Part shown: one piece after another, positions 41,081 to 42,401 of the stretch
Position numbering within the stretch: position 1 is the first letter of the stretch
How the letters are laid out: every line of letters begins with the position of its first letter
Translations under genes and position numbers: made by a program
The notes under the pieces: generated by a model
What the model was told of the DNA's origin: nothing
Seen by the model: only the letters and a program-made list of their open reading frames with translations
The model's database searches: none
NCBI GenBank assembly: GCA_946414435.1
Contig: CAMKOM010000001.1
Coordinates: 1-42,401 of the forward strand
Source: an uncultured Bacteroidota bacterium
Lineage (GTDB): Bacteria; Bacteroidota; Bacteroidia; Bacteroidales; SZUA-534
Length of the DNA stretch: 42,401 nucleotides
Direction: 5' to 3'

Positions 41081-42401
41081 ATGAAGGGATACTTACCTGC
41101 GCAGATGGCGGCCAATGTTGCCAAATCGGTTTTGGCGGTTTTGTGCGCGTTTCTTTCAACATCGGCGGCGGCGCAAAGTGCTGACGAACTGCAGCAGAAA
41201 CTGCAGCGCACAAGCGACAAGGGCGAGCAGATTACGCTGCTGAACCGCCTTGGCGACCTGGCCCGCAACGCGAATGCCACTGCCGAAGCCGTCGATTATC
41301 ACCAAAAAGCATTGAAACTGTGCCGCGAGACGGGCAACGCCGAAAGTGAAGCAAAAACACTGAATTATATCGGCTCAACTTATTGGCGGTCAAATAGTTT
41401 CGACTCGGCGCAGCACTACTACGAAATGGCGCTCGAAGCCTGCACTCGAAGCGGGAATCAGGACGATAAAATACGGATTTTGAACAACTTGGCACTTGTG
41501 AGCCAAAGTCAGGGCGACTATTTCTCGGCCAACTACTATTATCAAAAAGTGGCGGCGGGCTGGCAGGCGGCGGGAAACCTTGCCGAATACGCTTCAACGG
41601 TGAACAAAATCGGCAGTATGTACTTGTCGCGCAACCTGTTCGACTCGGCGCTGACGCAGTACGGCAAGGCTCTGCAAATCCGTGCCGAACTGAACGACAC
41701 TATCGCTATCGCACAGACATACAACAATATAGCCACCGCTTACAAGAACCAAAATCTGTTTGACTCGGCGCTTGTTAATCTGCAAAAATCCATTGCGCTG
41801 CTCACCGCCACAGGCGACCAAAACGGCCTGGCCGAAGGCTACAACAACCTTGGCGGGCTTTTCTGGCAGAACAAGAACTACAAGGACGCGCTGGCCAACT
41901 ATCTGCTTGCGCTCGACATTCGCGAAAGGCTTGGCAACAACGAGAAAAGTGCCGCCACGATGAGCAATATCGGTTTGATTTACAAAGATTTAAGTAACTA
42001 CGACAAAGCACTCGAATACTACAATAAATCGCTCGAGCAGTATCGGGCAAGTGGCAATCAGTTTCTGCAATCAGAAGCGCTGAATTTGATTGGCGGTGTT
42101 TATTGGCAATCAGGTAGTTACGCAGAAGCACGGGATGTTTACAAAACTGTGCTGCAAATGCGTGTGGCGGTTGGCGACAAACGCTATATCGCGCGGTCGC
42201 ACAATAACTTAGCCCTTGCCTACAAGAGTCTGAACGAGCGCGATTCGGCTCTTGCGGAATACAACAGCGCGCTCGAACTCTACCGCGAACTTGGCGACCA
42301 AATGAATGAAGCGGCAATGGTGAACAATATTGGCAACCTGTATTTGAAATTCGGCGAGACCGAAATGGCTGCAAATGAGTTTGTTAAGGCTCTCGAAATG
42401 C
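41081..42401 (+). CDS. Tetratricopeptide-repeat protein, signal peptide, 3' end outside window
   Basis: The frame stays open from ATG 41081 to the last base (440 codons). Residues about 15-32 are a signal peptide ('SVLAVLCAFLSTSAAAQ'). From about residue 40 there are consecutive TPR units of about 40 residues, each with a pattern such as 'YNNIATAYKNQNLFDSALVN', 'MSNIGLIYKDLSNYDKALEY' and 'HNNLALAYKSLNERDSALAE'. The first helices of several units contain 'FDSA'. In Bacteroidota such an N-terminal TPR array is commonly followed by a membrane helix and a histidine kinase or a LuxR/HTH domain, but that part is not visible, so the function is open. Confidence 0.85.
   Translation, partial: MKGYLPAQMAANVAKSVLAVLCAFLSTSAAAQSADELQQKLQRTSDKGEQITLLNRLGDLARNANATAEAVDYHQKALKLCRETGNAESEAKTLNYIGSTYWRSNSFDSAQHYYEMALEACTRSGNQDDKIRILNNLALVSQSQGDYFSANYYYQKVAAGWQAAGNLAEYASTVNKIGSMYLSRNLFDSALTQYGKALQIRAELNDTIAIAQTYNNIATAYKNQNLFDSALVNLQKSIALLTATGDQNGLAEGYNNLGGLFWQNKNYKDALANYLLALDIRERLGNNEKSAATMSNIGLIYKDLSNYDKALEYYNKSLEQYRASGNQFLQSEALNLIGGVYWQSGSYAEARDVYKTVLQMRVAVGDKRYIARSHNNLALAYKSLNERDSALAEYNSALELYRELGDQMNEAAMVNNIGNLYLKFGETEMAANEFVKALEM

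Noticed and set aside
1-42401. tRNA, rRNA, known riboswitches, prophage or insertion sequences
   Set aside because: Looked for conserved T-loop sequences, rRNA segments, transposase or integrase motifs (other than XerD) and riboswitch cores in spacers; none could be supported by eye.

Overview
The window looks like a chromosomal segment of a Bacteroidales bacterium (phylum Bacteroidota). Evidence: Bacteroidota-only families (DUF4249, DUF4831, HXXEE, BspA-type leucine-rich repeats with a type IX secretion C-terminal domain), repeated TAnnTTTG promoter boxes a short distance before gene starts, few Shine-Dalgarno sequences, and the whole polyamine gene set of a gut or rumen type anaerobe. No rRNA, tRNA, insertion sequence, prophage or CRISPR array was found. 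Both window edges cut a gene.

Layout. 0-6.3 kb is AT-richer and encodes cell-surface proteins: the end of a DUF4249 lipoprotein, two secreted proteins downstream of it, and on the other strand a 1035-residue BspA-like repeat protein. 6.4-8.7 kb is the pta-ackA acetate/ATP module (minus strand), divergent from xerD. 9.8-14.6 kb holds a PurF-like protein without the glutaminase cysteine, a patatin with a POTRA/barrel C-terminus, and methionine aminopeptidase. 14.6-20.1 kb is a mix of envelope and housekeeping genes (lipoprotein, HXXEE membrane protein, NudC, acyl-ACP thioesterase, secreted endonuclease/exonuclease/phosphatase). 20.2-24.4 kb has uvrB and a DEAD-box RNA helicase. 24.7-30.9 kb is the most coherent block: arginine decarboxylase, aminopropyltransferase, agmatinase-type ureohydrolase, carboxy(nor)spermidine dehydrogenase and decarboxylase, all on the plus strand. 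31-36.3 kb carries small accessory genes (GNAT, Ntn hydrolase, DUF3795, a serine-less acyl-carrier-like protein, MATE pump, DUF1848, HIRAN). 36.6-42.4 kb has nnr, DUF4831, a second MATE pump and the start of a TPR protein.

How they work together. The polyamine block can take arginine to agmatine and on to spermidine, either through putrescine and carboxyspermidine or through agmatine-level intermediates in which the ureohydrolase acts last. The aminopropyltransferase has lost an aspartate of its acceptor-site motif, and no AdoMet decarboxylase is in view. Two near-identical 53-bp elements in inverted orientation bracket the dehydrogenase-decarboxylase pair.

The most unusual non-coding feature is the spacers. 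They are filled with short tandem words (8-mers TGAAGGAT, 7-mers TTAGGAT and TAGGCAT, a 14-mer before uvrB), an interspersed AATCTGTG element with or without a CCCGATA/TATCGGG palindrome, and GTAGGGACGC palindromes. Several arrays begin exactly on the stop codon of the gene before them. Promoter, terminator and start-codon calls were made by eye.
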